Shown: positions 35,114 through 43,237 of the stretch, piece after piece
How the letters are laid out: the number at the start of each line of letters is the position of its first letter
Position numbering within the stretch: the first letter of the stretch is position 1
Origin: Microvirga sp052114605
Lineage (GTDB): Bacteria; Pseudomonadota; Alphaproteobacteria; Rhizobiales; Beijerinckiaceae
Direction: 5' to 3'
DNA: 64,000 bases
Assembly (NCBI RefSeq): GCF_052114605.1
Contig: NZ_JBFRFB010000003.1
Location: forward strand, 186,001 to 250,000
Program-made: the position numbers and the translations under genes
Notes under the pieces: model-generated
What the model was told of the DNA's origin: nothing
The model's database searches: none
Seen by the model: the letters and a program-made list of their open reading frames with translations, nothing else

Positions 35114-36454
35114 TTACGGGCGCCGCTTCAATTTTCCAAAAAGAGACGCGAGGTCAAGAGGGCGTTTCCCGTTCAGCTTTGACCTCTGGCGGCCTGACAA
35201 AAGATCCGCAAGGTCCATGAAGCTTTTGGCAGATGGGGATCGTGCGGAAACATCCACGATCATCTCACCCTTGTTGGCTGCCGTTCCGAACAGGTGCGCA
35301 TCGAAGGAGATGCAGGCAACTGCCTCCAGTTGCACAGCTTTGGCGAATTCTTTCGGCTTTATCTCGGGACGCTTCGGCATTCCGACTTGGTTCAAAACCA
35401 GTTTAGGTGGCGGGTCGTGGGGACGCGCTTGCTTGAGAACATTGATGATGTTCTTGGCATTGCGGAGATTGGCAAGATCGGGAATTGCCGTCACGACGAT
35501 TTCGTCCGCTGAGATCAAGACGTTCTTCGCCCAGGAAGTCCACAGATGAGGCACGTCCAAGACGGTAAATGGGATGCTTGCCTGAGCAACCTCGATCAAC
35601 TGCTCAATGGCGCTGTCCGAGAGATCATAAGCGCGCTCCAGTGCAGCAGGCGCTGACAGCAAGCTCAAGTGATCGCTGCACTGGGTCAGAAGGCGGTCGA
35701 GCAGAACCTCGTCCAGGCGGCTTGAATCGTGAATTGCTTCCGCAATGCCAACGCCTGCATCGAGATTGAAATCAAGGCTTGCAGTGCCGAAGGGCAGATC
35801 AAGGTCGGCCACCATCACGTCCGAGCTGAGCCGTCGAGAGATGGAAGAGGCGACATTATGCGCGACCGTCGAGGAGCCCACGCCGCCTTTTGCGCCGATG
35901 AAGGCAAAGGTTTGCCCAAGCTTGCTTGCGCTCGCTTCACCATAAATGCTGGAAACAGACGAGATCAGTGAAACAGGATCGACAGGCGCTAGAGCATACT
36001 CGCTGACGCCTCGTTTGATGAGCTCCCGGTAAAAGCCGATATCATTCGCATGGCCGATAGCCATGAGCCTTGTGCCGGAGTCACAGACCTCAGCCAGGCG
36101 ATCGAGTTCAATGAGGAAAAGATCGTTTGATGAGCGGCTCTCGATGATTACGAGGTTGGGCGTTGCTGTGCTCTTGTAATGTTCGATAGCGGCATTCACT
36201 CCGCCCATCTGGACGTTCACTCTTGTCCGCGCCATCAAGCGATCGCGAGCTGCGTTCTCTATGGCGCCAGCAACGTCGGGGGTATCGCAAAACGCTTCAA
36301 TCGTAATTCTTGGAATGCGCAGTGTTTCTCTGGCGCGCGCGGCTGCTGCGGCAGAGTTTTCAATATTTGGGTTTGCGGGATCGCTTGAGCCGTTTTCGCG
36401 AGCCTGTCGAGCAATATCGTTCGTCATGTCGAAAGTCGATTCCGTCATCGTCAT
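35114..36454 (-). CDS. cpaE: Pilus assembly ATPase CpaE/TadZ
   Basis: CpaE/TadZ is a ParA/MinD-like ATPase that places the Tad machine, often at a cell pole. The 446-residue product has an N-terminal receiver-like domain without phosphorylation function (ITIEAFCDTPD, about 48-170). An ATPase domain with the deviant Walker A KGGVGSST at 189-196 and the switch region VADLDLPFGTASLDFNLD follows. It is downstream of cpaB by 26 bases on the minus strand. The ATG at 36454 has AGGG upstream; other in-frame ATGs at 36448 and 36427 are possible. Confidence 0.92.
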   Translation of the reverse strand: MTMTESTFDMTNDIARQARENGSSDPANPNIENSAAAAARARETLRIPRITIEAFCDTPDVAGAIENAARDRLMARTRVNVQMGGVNAAIEHYKSTATPNLVIIESRSSNDLFLIELDRLAEVCDSGTRLMAIGHANDIGFYRELIKRGVSEYALAPVDPVSLISSVSSIYGEASASKLGQTFAFIGAKGGVGSSTVAHNVASSISRRLSSDVMVADLDLPFGTASLDFNLDAGVGIAEAIHDSSRLDEVLLDRLLTQCSDHLSLLSAPAALERAYDLSDSAIEQLIEVAQASIPFTVLDVPHLWTSWAKNVLISADEIVVTAIPDLANLRNAKNIINVLKQARPHDPPPKLVLNQVGMPKRPEIKPKEFAKAVQLEAVACISFDAHLFGTAANKGEMIVDVSARSPSAKSFMDLADLLSGRQRSKLNGKRPLDLASLFGKLKRRP

Positions 36455-36480
36455 GCGGCCCTGTCAGCCCAATGTGCCAA

Positions 36481-37245
36481 CTAGAATTTTACTACTTCGC
36501 TCTGGCCCGCGCGCAGGAAGCGGATTGAGGCACTGCTGGGAGTGGAAACGAGAGGTTTCTCCTCGTTATCGGAGGCTGAGCGCAGCGATAGGGAGAGAGT
36601 GCCACTCGCTTGCGCGGCTGTGATGGACTCCGCTTGAGAGGGGCTCAACTCAAGCGTTGCCGTCTTTCCTACCGCGACAGCCTGGCCTTTGGTCTCCTCC
36701 ACCTTCTGGTCGACCGCCAGAACACGGATATTGTTGAGGAAGGTACGGCTCAAGTTCTCGTTATCGCCTTGGCCGGGCCGAGCAATCGTCTGAATGACGT
36801 CGACACGGTCGTTCGGGAGTATGAAGCCGCCGGCCGTGCTCTCAACTGAGATGCGTATGGCAACTGCCCGCTTGCCCGGAGCGAGGATGGAAGCGAGAAG
36901 GTTAGAGCCTCGCGAGAGCTTGTCCTCGCGGATAGGCTCACCGGTTACGAACTGGCTTCGGACCATCGCTCCAGTCATCGACTTCACAGCCTCCGGCTGA
37001 GAGGTCCGCGTGATGAAACCTGGACTGACGGCATTGGTTGGCCAAGACTGCCAGCGCACGGCATTCTCAGCCAGCAAGTTTCCCTGACCGAGGTCACTGG
37101 CCGCCACGAGAACATCCACCATAGCCACCTGCGGAGCCGGCGTCTGCGCTGGTGTGACGGCGACACCAGGCTTCATGGACAATGCGAGCCAACCGGCAAG
37201 ACTGCCTGCGCCGATTGCGATGACGAGAATGATGATGCGAACCAT
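36481..37245 (-). CDS. cpaB: Flp pilus assembly protein CpaB/RcpC
   Basis: CpaB is a periplasmic protein with a SAF/AFP-like domain that supports the pilus secretin. The product has 254 residues: an N-terminal membrane anchor (VRIIILVIAIGAGSLAGWLAL), the SAF-like segment (VDVLVAASDLGQGNLLAENAVRWQ) and the RcpC block RISVESTAGGFILPNDRVDVI. The start ATG at 37245 follows GAGG; the codon six bases further upstream is TTG. It lies between cpaA (upstream) and cpaE (downstream) in the order typical for alphaproteobacterial cpa operons. Confidence 0.9.
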   Translation of the reverse strand: MVRIIILVIAIGAGSLAGWLALSMKPGVAVTPAQTPAPQVAMVDVLVAASDLGQGNLLAENAVRWQSWPTNAVSPGFITRTSQPEAVKSMTGAMVRSQFVTGEPIREDKLSRGSNLLASILAPGKRAVAIRISVESTAGGFILPNDRVDVIQTIARPGQGDNENLSRTFLNNIRVLAVDQKVEETKGQAVAVGKTATLELSPSQAESITAAQASGTLSLSLRSASDNEEKPLVSTPSSASIRFLRAGQSEVVKF

Positions 37246-37306
37246 GGTCAAAAACCTCGCTCAGTCGAGGTGCTTGGCAGGGCAGGACCGTGGGGGTGTC
37301 GACTGA

Positions 37307-37822
37307 TCATGACAGCACCTTCACCCATGGAGTATGAGGGAATGTGAACAAGGCTGCCGAGGCAATCGCGGCGCCGTAAGGCACGCCTGAATTCCGCGAA
37401 TGCAGTTGGGCGATCCAAGGCACGCGACGAACAGAATCAGGCAGAGAGATCGCGCGAAACTGGAGCAGGGCGAGGGTCAGAAGGCCACCGAACAGAGCCG
37501 TGTAGACAATATAGGGAAGCGCGTGCTCTGCGCCTAGCCAGAGAGCAACGACGGCGCTGAGCTTCGCATCTCCACCGCCGATCCAACCCAGAGCAAAGAA
37601 AATAAACATGCCGACCAGAACGCTGAGGGCGACGGCAGCGCTCATCCCGATCTGTACGGCTCCCAATCCTGCAAGGGGGGCCAAGGCGGCATAAATACCG
37701 ACAAGGAAGAGAACGAGTTCGTTGCGGATTTTCAGTGTGGCAAGATCCATCAAGCCTGCCCAGACTATTGCGGCGGCGAAACAGAGGCTTGCCGTGAGCG
37801 CTGCAATAGCGGAGATCGTCAT
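37307..37822 (-). CDS. cpaA: Prepilin peptidase CpaA/TadV
   Basis: CpaA is the inner-membrane aspartic protease that cleaves the Flp prepilin leader. The 171-residue product has several membrane segments and both catalytic aspartates of the GxGD family: one in GLMDLATLKI, the other in GGGDAKLSA. It lacks the N-methylation domain of PilD, as is usual for CpaA/TadV. The ATG at 37822 follows AAGGGGCAGCA. The longer open frame to 38038 runs into flp. It lies downstream of flp, separated from it by a strong terminator hairpin. Confidence 0.9.
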   Translation of the reverse strand: MTISAIAALTASLCFAAAIVWAGLMDLATLKIRNELVLFLVGIYAALAPLAGLGAVQIGMSAAVALSVLVGMFIFFALGWIGGGDAKLSAVVALWLGAEHALPYIVYTALFGGLLTLALLQFRAISLPDSVRRVPWIAQLHSRNSGVPYGAAIASAALFTFPHTPWVKVLS

Positions 37823-37865
37823 TGCTGCCCCTTGATACTTTATGACGCAGTAAGTGCGACCTGTT

Positions 37866-37900
37866 TTAAAATTCCGCGGAGGAGACTGATCTCCTCCGCG
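37866..37900 (-). terminator. Intrinsic terminator after the flp pilin gene
   Basis: CGCGGAGGAGA (37875-37885) and TCTCCTCCGCG (37890-37900) form a perfect 11-bp stem with a 4-base loop. Reading leftward the stem is followed by GGAATTTTAAAAC, a T-rich tail. It lies between flp and cpaA. It should make pilin mRNA much more abundant than the assembly genes, as expected for a structural subunit. Confidence 0.75.
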
Positions 37901-37943
37901 AGTTGGAAGCGACTTGAGTTTTAAGACATCTAACTTTTCGCTG

Positions 37944-38141
37944 TTACGGCGTAGTAGCCGGCGCCGGAGTATTAGCAGCAGAGAGCTTTGTCTGAATGGT
38001 CGTGAAGGTCGTCTTGAGCTCGTCTCCGACGAAGCCAACTGCGCCGATGATCACGACCGCAATGAGGGCGGCAATCAGGCCATACTCGATAGCGGTGGCG
38101 CCGGACTCGTTCTTCTTGAAGCGCGAAACGAGAGACATCAT
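37944..38141 (-). CDS. flp: Flp/Fap-type pilin subunit
   Basis: This is the major subunit of the type IVb Flp (Tad) pilus, 65 residues. It has a short basic leader (SLVSRFKKNESG), the cleavage motif G-ATAIEYGL with the conserved Glu-Tyr pair, and a hydrophobic helix (IAALIAVVIIGAVGFVG). The C-terminus is Pro/Ala/Thr-rich. The ATG at 38141 follows AGGAA. Only one flp gene is visible in the window. CpaA next door would process it. Confidence 0.93.
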   Translation of the reverse strand: MMSLVSRFKKNESGATAIEYGLIAALIAVVIIGAVGFVGDELKTTFTTIQTKLSAANTPAPATTP

Positions 38142-38261
38142 AACTTTTATTCCTCGATTGAATTCACTGGTCTGCCGCACTCGCGATGCGGCCCCCCACA
38201 AGCCCCGTGGCTGTGTTGATGCAATGAGAAGGCCTTTTCCTGCGCCAGTCTATTCAGCTTA

Positions 38262-38306
38262 ATGGCCTAGAGCTTCCGAGGGACTAAAATCGGCCAAACG
38301 GTCTAA
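38262..38306. repeat. Tad-locus two-part motif, copy B
   Basis: ATGGCCTAG (38262-38270) is followed 31 bases later by GCCAAACGGTCTAA (38293-38306), about 120-165 bases upstream of the flp start. The second part matches copy A (34553-34566) at 13 of 14 positions. Confidence 0.5.
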
Positions 38307-38671
38307 GGAAAAATCCTTATCGGCGAGATTGCGTCTCTCACCCGAGGTTGCTTGCTGCAATATTGAAAGCTACGAAATCAAAGACGTGAGCAATTGTTCT
38401 GAGAGAGCGGGCTGTCACCGAGTGATTTTTCGATTCCAGTAAGCGTTGTCTGTGCATTCTAAAAAGTGAGTAAAAATAACATCGTGATTGAATGAGAAAC
38501 TTGCATCCTTAGATTTGCCAGCGGAGCTCTTGAGGATGTGCGAGTTGAAAATTACTCGGGCAGAAAATTATTCGAACTTGTGCCATGCTCGAAACGCAAG
38601 AAGTGGCGCATTCTTCGGTTTGTCTACGGCGCCATTCTTGAACGGATCAAGGCGTATTTCCATTCATCCAT

Positions 38672-38680
38672 ATGGCCTAG
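38672..38680. repeat. Tad-locus motif, copy C (first part only)
   Basis: ATGGCCTAG, followed by AGC as in copy B, lies in the flp-tadD intergenic region. The second part GCCAAACGG is not found 30 bases downstream. Confidence 0.35.
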
Positions 38681-38753
38681 AGCGGTTGGCAAGCTGCTGT
38701 CGGCTCTTGGCAAAGTTCACTTGGTAAATATTCATTTCCGCCCTGACGCGCAA

Positions 38754-39269
38754 TCAGGCACCGGTTCGCGGGCGCATCAAATTATCCCTGAGCATTTCCA
38801 GGTTGTTGCTGATGATTGGGCTGGCCGGGTCGATTTCATGAGCCTTCAGGAAATTGCTGCGCGCTTTGGTTGCATCGCCTCGCAGAAGGTATGAATAGCC
38901 GATATTGTTGTAGTATTCGGCTCGATCGCCGATCAGGCGTCCGGCTTCGCGGTAAGCTCTGTCCGCAAGGTCGAAGCGCCGTACGCGATCGTAGGAAGCT
39001 GCAAGCCCGAGCCATGCTTCGCCATTATTCGGTTCGATCTCGACGCTACGCTCGTAGTAACGGGCCGCATGACCGAAATTTCCTTCGGTGAACTGCACCT
39101 TGGCAACAGTAAAGACCTCACTGTCGGGATAANGATCGACGGTGGTGGGCAGTTCAAGCTCGGTGACACTGTTGCCCCAAGCCGATCCGCTCGTGCTATT
39201 GCAGGCTGCTAGAAGCGGCAACATGCAGATAGTCAATCCGGTCGCCAGATTTCGTTCAAACGATCTCAT
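38754..39269 (-). CDS. tadD: TPR lipoprotein TadD
   Basis: TadD is an outer-membrane-associated TPR lipoprotein needed for assembly of the Tad secretin. The 171-residue product has a lipoprotein signal (GLTICMLPLLAAC, lipobox LAAC). Tetratricopeptide repeats cover about residues 55-165 (GNFGHAARYYERSVEIEPNNG, GDRAEYYNNIGYSYLLRGDA). The ATG at 39269 follows GGGGG; an ATG seven codons upstream gives a poorer signal peptide. One base, 39133, is undetermined (n), so one residue just after TTVD is unknown. It diverges from cpaC. Confidence 0.9.
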   Translation of the reverse strand: MRSFERNLATGLTICMLPLLAACNSTSGSAWGNSVTELELPTTVDXYPDSEVFTVAKVQFTEGNFGHAARYYERSVEIEPNNGEAWLGLAASYDRVRRFDLADRAYREAGRLIGDRAEYYNNIGYSYLLRGDATKARSNFLKAHEIDPASPIISNNLEMLRDNLMRPRTGA

Positions 39270-39478
39270 GCCACGACCCCCTTCGTGCATTTTCTGTCGC
39301 GCTCGACGAGCCTATTTTGGTTTATGCCTGCAGCTTTTCGCCGAGGGCGTTCATGCGACTCGCTTCACGATGTAGCAATGGACACGCGATGCTCGCAACC
39401 CTCAGACGCCGCAATGCTCTTTCAGCGTTATGCCGTTTCATAACTGGGATGATGATTGATCTCATTGCAATAGACCAG

Positions 39479-39487
39479 ATGGCCTAG
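39479..39487. repeat. Tad-locus motif, copy D (first part only)
   Basis: ATGGCCTAG, followed by GCG, lies between the divergent tadD and cpaC genes. The second part is at best degenerate (ACGGTC at 39502-39507). Confidence 0.35.
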
Positions 39488-39498
39488 GCGTCGCTTTT

Positions 39499-39513
39499 TT
39501 TACGGTCCATTAA
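39499..39513. promoter_or_regulatory. CtrA-like binding site upstream of cpaC
   Basis: TTTA-N7-TTAA matches the CtrA consensus TTAA-N7-TTAA with one change. CtrA is known to activate pilus genes in Caulobacter. A single 8-base match in an AT-rich spacer could be chance. Confidence 0.25.
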
Positions 39514-39617
39514 CCACGAGCAGCCACATCTGATGATGTTCCAGGATGATCGAGGGACCGGCTGTTCCTCTATCAACTTGTAGAACAAAGTTTCACATCA
39601 TATGGGCGGTACGCGGA

Positions 39618-41123
39618 ATGCGGATGACATGGAATTTGGCGTGCTCTCGAGCTGCGCTGAGCAGGGTCAAATCTGCATTCGCTGTATTCAGTATGCTTGC
39701 TGCCCTTCTCCTTATCGTGCCCTCCGCAGATGCGCAGGAGCGACTGCTTCGTTTCACCAGCGGTCGTGCCGTTGGAGACATTAATGTGGCTCAGGGGCAG
39801 TTCCTCACTGCACGGACTGTCGCCGATGTAGGGCGGGTCGTCGTGGGCAATCCCGACATAGCAACAGCAGTTCCTTTGACGGGACGCTCCTTCTATGTGC
39901 TCGGGAAAGCCGCTGGCCGCACCAATGTTGCCGTGTATGGAGCCGACGATTCACTTCTCGGTACAGTCAATGTCGAGATTGGAGCAGACACTCCCGATCT
40001 TGCGTTGACCATCCAGGATGCCATTCCCAACGCCAACATTCGCGTGGAGACCGTCAATGGACGACTTCGCCTAAGCGGGACGGTTCCGGATGCGATTGCG
40101 CTGCGGAGGGCGGTCGAGATCGCACAGCAATATGGTTCCGACGGCGTCATCAATGCATTGCGCGTCACGGGTGGCCAACAGGTCATGCTGGAAGTGCGCT
40201 TCATCGAAGCAAATCGTACCGCTGGACGTGAACTTGGCGTCAGCTGGTTTGGTCGCAAGAAAAACGACTCGTCCGGGCGGGGCGTCGCGCTGGGAAGCTT
40301 CGCGCCTCCCGAAACCGGAAGGTCCGGCATCACCTACAACCCGCTACTTCCGAGCGGCAGCACTCCCTTCGGTACGTTGATCGCCAACTTCCTTGTCGGC
40401 GGCGTCAAGGCCGATATCCTCGTGCAGGCACTTGAAGACAGAGGGCTTGCCCGGCGACTTGCGGAGCCCAACCTTATTGCGTTGTCGGGTGAAAAGGCGA
40501 GCTTCCTTGCGGGCGGCGAGGTTCCCATTCCGGTCTCGGCTGAAGATGGGCAGGTAACCGTCACGTACAAGGAATACGGCGTGCGCCTCAACTTCACACC
40601 GACCGTCCTTGAGAACGGGATCATCAACCTGAAGCTTGAGCCTGAGGTCAGCCAGGTCGATGAAACAGTCAGCATCAGCACCGGAACGATTGCCATTCCC
40701 GGATTCATCACGCGCCGCGCCAGCACGTCGATCGAAATTCGGGATGGCCAGAGTTTCGCGATGGCGGGATTGCTTCAGAGCATTCATTCGAAAAGCCGTG
40801 AGCAGGTTCCCTGGCTCGGGCAATTGCCCATCATCGGCACGCTTTTCAGTTCCTCCGCATTTCAGGAGCAGGAAACTGATCTCGTCATCATTGTGACGCC
40901 AAGACTTGTGCGGCCCGGAAAGCCCGGTCAGCCGCTTCGTACGCCTCTCGACAGTGCGAAGCCCAGCAATGACCTGGAACTTTTTCTGCTCGGCACAATG
41001 GAAGTCGATAGCGATATGCAGAAACGGTTCGCTGAAGGAGCCGGTGTCATCGGTCCCTATGGACATATCGTCGAACTGAAACCGGGGAAACGGAATGCCG
41101 TCAAAAAAGTCGTCAAGCAGTAA
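39618..41123 (+). CDS. cpaC: Tad pilus outer-membrane secretin CpaC/RcpA
   Basis: CpaC forms the outer-membrane ring through which the Flp pilus exits. The product is about 501 residues: a signal peptide (FAVFSMLAALLLIVPSADAQE), a pil_N domain (INVAQGQFLTARTVADVGRVVVGNPDIA), a BON-like segment (IRVETVNGRLRLSGTVPDA) and a secretin domain (RRLAEPNLIALSGEKASFLAGGE, VPWLGQLPIIGTLFSS, LVIIVTPRLVRP). The start is uncertain among 39618, 39624 and 39546; I prefer 39618 for signal-peptide length. It overlaps the following small lipoprotein gene by 29 bases. Confidence 0.9.
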   Translation: MRMTWNLACSRAALSRVKSAFAVFSMLAALLLIVPSADAQERLLRFTSGRAVGDINVAQGQFLTARTVADVGRVVVGNPDIATAVPLTGRSFYVLGKAAGRTNVAVYGADDSLLGTVNVEIGADTPDLALTIQDAIPNANIRVETVNGRLRLSGTVPDAIALRRAVEIAQQYGSDGVINALRVTGGQQVMLEVRFIEANRTAGRELGVSWFGRKKNDSSGRGVALGSFAPPETGRSGITYNPLLPSGSTPFGTLIANFLVGGVKADILVQALEDRGLARRLAEPNLIALSGEKASFLAGGEVPIPVSAEDGQVTVTYKEYGVRLNFTPTVLENGIINLKLEPEVSQVDETVSISTGTIAIPGFITRRASTSIEIRDGQSFAMAGLLQSIHSKSREQVPWLGQLPIIGTLFSSSAFQEQETDLVIIVTPRLVRPGKPGQPLRTPLDSAKPSNDLELFLLGTMEVDSDMQKRFAEGAGVIGPYGHIVELKPGKRNAVKKVVKQ

Positions 41124-41400
41124 CGCCCGGTTCGTGCTCTTCGCCACCATTCTGCCAGCTGTATTCCTGGGTGGATGCGCGGATTACGTGAAGCGCCGCG
41201 ATACGATCACCCTTGCCGCCGGTGAAGCGCAATCCTGGAACAGCGTGGTGCATACGGCCGATCCCTGGCCTCCCTATGTCATGAACACTCATATTCATGG
41301 CGATGGGCAACGAACGCAGGCCGTTATCCAGCGCTACAGCGCCGGCCCTGCGGGTGATCAGCAGGGAGGAGCGGCAGCACCTGCTCCCGCGAATCCATAA
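41095..41400 (+). CDS. Small lipoprotein of the Tad locus (CpaD position)
   Basis: The 101-residue product has a lipoprotein signal (FVLFATILPAVFLGGC) and a conserved short mature part (CADYVKRRDTITLAAGEA, HTADPWPPYV) ending in an Ala/Pro-rich tail. Similar small lipoproteins occur beside cpa genes in other Hyphomicrobiales, to my recollection, without a named function. It sits where the larger lipoprotein CpaD usually lies, but it is less than half CpaD length. It may be a reduced counterpart or a separate secretin helper. GGGG precedes the ATG inside the cpaC 3' end. Confidence 0.7.
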   Translation: MPSKKSSSSNARFVLFATILPAVFLGGCADYVKRRDTITLAAGEAQSWNSVVHTADPWPPYVMNTHIHGDGQRTQAVIQRYSAGPAGDQQGGAAAPAPANP

Positions 41401-41453
41401 GGCCCTAGGCGCGAGCAACCTTACGAGCGCTTCTTGTCGCGTACATAAAAGTC

Positions 41454-42881
41454 TCAGGGGCCTCTTCTGCCGTAAGCATCAGCCATCAAGCGGATGTCAC
41501 GAAGCTTATGGTTGAAGGCTGACCAATCATCCGATTGAGCGATTGGCTTCCACAGCGCTTCCACTTCATCGATAAGCAGCGTACATGGAACCTGTCGCGC
41601 AAAATAAGGATGCTCGAGCGTAAGGTCAGTCCTAGGCACATAACCTTTCAAGGCCGAGCGAAGAGGATCAAAGGCAGGTTGAGAGTAAATCAGTTCGGAT
41701 GGGCTATTCTTGGCACGTTCACCGCTCGCAAGCCCTCCATACCAATCGAAGAAAGTTTGCTCGAAGGGCGCCCGCGTTTCGTGAAGGAAGGTCCAAAGCG
41801 CCCTGGCAAGAATGCTATCCCGTTCTCGCCCGTTGGAACGTAGGCCGAGCCTTCGAAGAATTGTCTTTGGGAATTCCTCGTGCAATGCGGGTTCGAAAGC
41901 ACCTAAGGCTGCTTCCAGCGTACCTTGCGCCGCGAGCGGGAGAAAGCACTCTGCCAGTCGGAAGAGATTCCATATAAGGGCATCGGGCTGCCGTCCGAAG
42001 GCATAGAGTCCTGTCTCGTCGAAATAGGCGGCTGTGAAGGACGGGTCATAGGCAGGCAAAAAACGCCATGGGCCATAATCGAAGCTCTCGCCAGTGACAT
42101 TGATGTTATCCGTGTTCAACACCCCATGTACGAAGCCCGCTGCCATCCATTGCGCGCCCATGCGCGCCACGCGTCTGCAGACCTCCTCCAGAAAAGCGAC
42201 TGCACGATCTTCCGCCCTCTCACGCCACACATCAGGCATGTAGGCCTGGATCGTATAATCGAGCAGTTGCTCTATACGAAGCGCGTCATCAAGGTAGAGC
42301 AGCCGCTGAAATGTGCCGATCCGGATGTGGGAATGGTTGAGGCGCACCAGTACGGACGAGCGCGTGGGGGAGGGCTCGTCACCTCGCTCGAGTTCTTCGC
42401 CGGTCTCGATCAAGCTGAAGCTCTTCGATGTTTCGACGCCGAGCGCTTCCAGCATCTCCGTGGCCAGCACCTCGCGCACACCGCCCTTAAGAGTCAATCG
42501 TCCATCCGCATGGCGTGACCAGGGCGTTTGGCCGCTGCCCTTCGTGCCGAGATCGAGAAGACGTCCATTCTCATGCTCCTGCATTTGGGCGAAGAGAAAG
42601 CCGCGGCCATCGCCGAGATGTGGATTATAGGTTCGGAACTGATGGCCGTGATAGCGCAAAGCGAGTGGGTGCTCCAGGCTTCCAGGGAGTGGCGTGAACT
42701 CACCGAAGTGCATGATCCACTCTTTATCCGTCAGTTCTTCGAGGCCGATGCGGGCGGCCCAGCGCTGATTTCTGTAACGCAACACGTGCTGCGGAAATCG
42801 GGCCGGTTCGACGACGTCGTAAAATTCGGCGCCGAGACCTTCGTGCTGTTTCGACGGTTTGAATGTGCTTGAAAATGGCAT
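41454..42881 (-). CDS. selO: Protein adenylyltransferase SelO (YdiU family)
   Basis: SelO is a pseudokinase-fold enzyme that transfers AMP to proteins and is linked to oxidative-stress responses in bacteria. The 475-residue product has LDLGTKGSGQTPWSR, LKGGVREVLATEMLEALGV and the metal-site segment HGVLNTDNINVTGESFDYGP. The ATG at 42881 (MPFSSTFKPSK) matches family N-termini; an open frame upstream to 42986 adds an unrelated stretch. The protein ends ...YGRRGP at a UGA and lacks the short Cys-containing C-terminal tail of many SelO proteins. It converges on the small Tad lipoprotein gene. Confidence 0.9.
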   Translation of the reverse strand: MPFSSTFKPSKQHEGLGAEFYDVVEPARFPQHVLRYRNQRWAARIGLEELTDKEWIMHFGEFTPLPGSLEHPLALRYHGHQFRTYNPHLGDGRGFLFAQMQEHENGRLLDLGTKGSGQTPWSRHADGRLTLKGGVREVLATEMLEALGVETSKSFSLIETGEELERGDEPSPTRSSVLVRLNHSHIRIGTFQRLLYLDDALRIEQLLDYTIQAYMPDVWRERAEDRAVAFLEEVCRRVARMGAQWMAAGFVHGVLNTDNINVTGESFDYGPWRFLPAYDPSFTAAYFDETGLYAFGRQPDALIWNLFRLAECFLPLAAQGTLEAALGAFEPALHEEFPKTILRRLGLRSNGRERDSILARALWTFLHETRAPFEQTFFDWYGGLASGERAKNSPSELIYSQPAFDPLRSALKGYVPRTDLTLEHPYFARQVPCTLLIDEVEALWKPIAQSDDWSAFNHKLRDIRLMADAYGRRGP

Positions 42882-43237
42882 CGGCTGAGTTTCCGCTTGT
42901 ATCTTGCTTCCAATACCAAGCAGACAGGTTTGTTCAGATGAGTTTGGGGATCTCGCTGGACGATGATCGTGACTAGAAATTACCACATTCTGTGAAACAG
43001 AGATGCATCCCTGGCCTCTGTTTTGTAACTATATGTAAGAATGCGATCACATTCTTAGGGCTGTGGATAACTATTTCACTGTCATGGTTGATGAAAAATT
43101 ACCTTGGTTTCCTGAATCTTGGCCATTCGTGACCTGCCTTCCTCTAGAGCGCGGACAGCTAAAATCTCGTTCAAGCCTTGGCCCTGCGGAATGTATTTCC
43201 TAAAATTCTTCGAGCGAAGCAGTCCAAGGAGACATCG
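42882..43237. other. Intergenic region with two hairpins and a DnaA box
   Basis: This stretch lies between the divergent selO and a small membrane-protein gene. It contains AAACAGAG/CTCTGTTT (42995-43002 and 43016-43023), TAAGAATG/CATTCTTA (43036-43043 and 43050-43057) and the exact DnaA-box sequence TGTGGATAA (43062-43070). No gene was found in it. Confidence 0.5.

Larger units (their letters stand above)
38142..38753. other. Long intergenic region upstream of flp
   Basis: About 610 bases hold no convincing gene. Plus-strand frames at 38488-38727 and 38538-38894 lack ribosome-binding sites and known family motifs, and the second runs antisense into tadD. The region contains two Tad-locus motif copies (38262-38306 and 38672-38680) and a TAAGGA/TCCTTA inverted repeat at 38304-38319. 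The middle part is AT-rich. It probably carries the flp promoter and its control sites. Confidence 0.5.
39270..39617. other. Divergent promoter region between tadD and cpaC
   Basis: About 350 bases contain no gene on either strand. They hold copy D of the Tad-locus motif (39479-39487) and a CtrA-like site (39499-39513). An open frame on the minus-strand side of cpaC is a shadow. Promoters for both divergent genes must lie here, but no clear -35/-10 pair was identified. Confidence 0.45.

Noticed and set aside
38538..38894. 118-codon plus-strand frame between flp and tadD
   Set aside because: No ribosome-binding site, no known motif, and it runs antisense into the tadD 3' end. It may be chance or a gene remnant, which cannot be decided here.
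41421..41456. Possible selenocysteine at the UGA ending selO, with a 10-codon extension
   Set aside because: The extension after the UGA does not resemble a SelO C-terminus. I saw no evident SECIS-like hairpin placed correctly, and bacterial SelO proteins usually use Cys.
43062..43070. Replication origin suggested by a DnaA box
   Set aside because: Only one exact box, no cluster of boxes, and no neighbouring origin-type genes such as dnaA, parAB or repABC.
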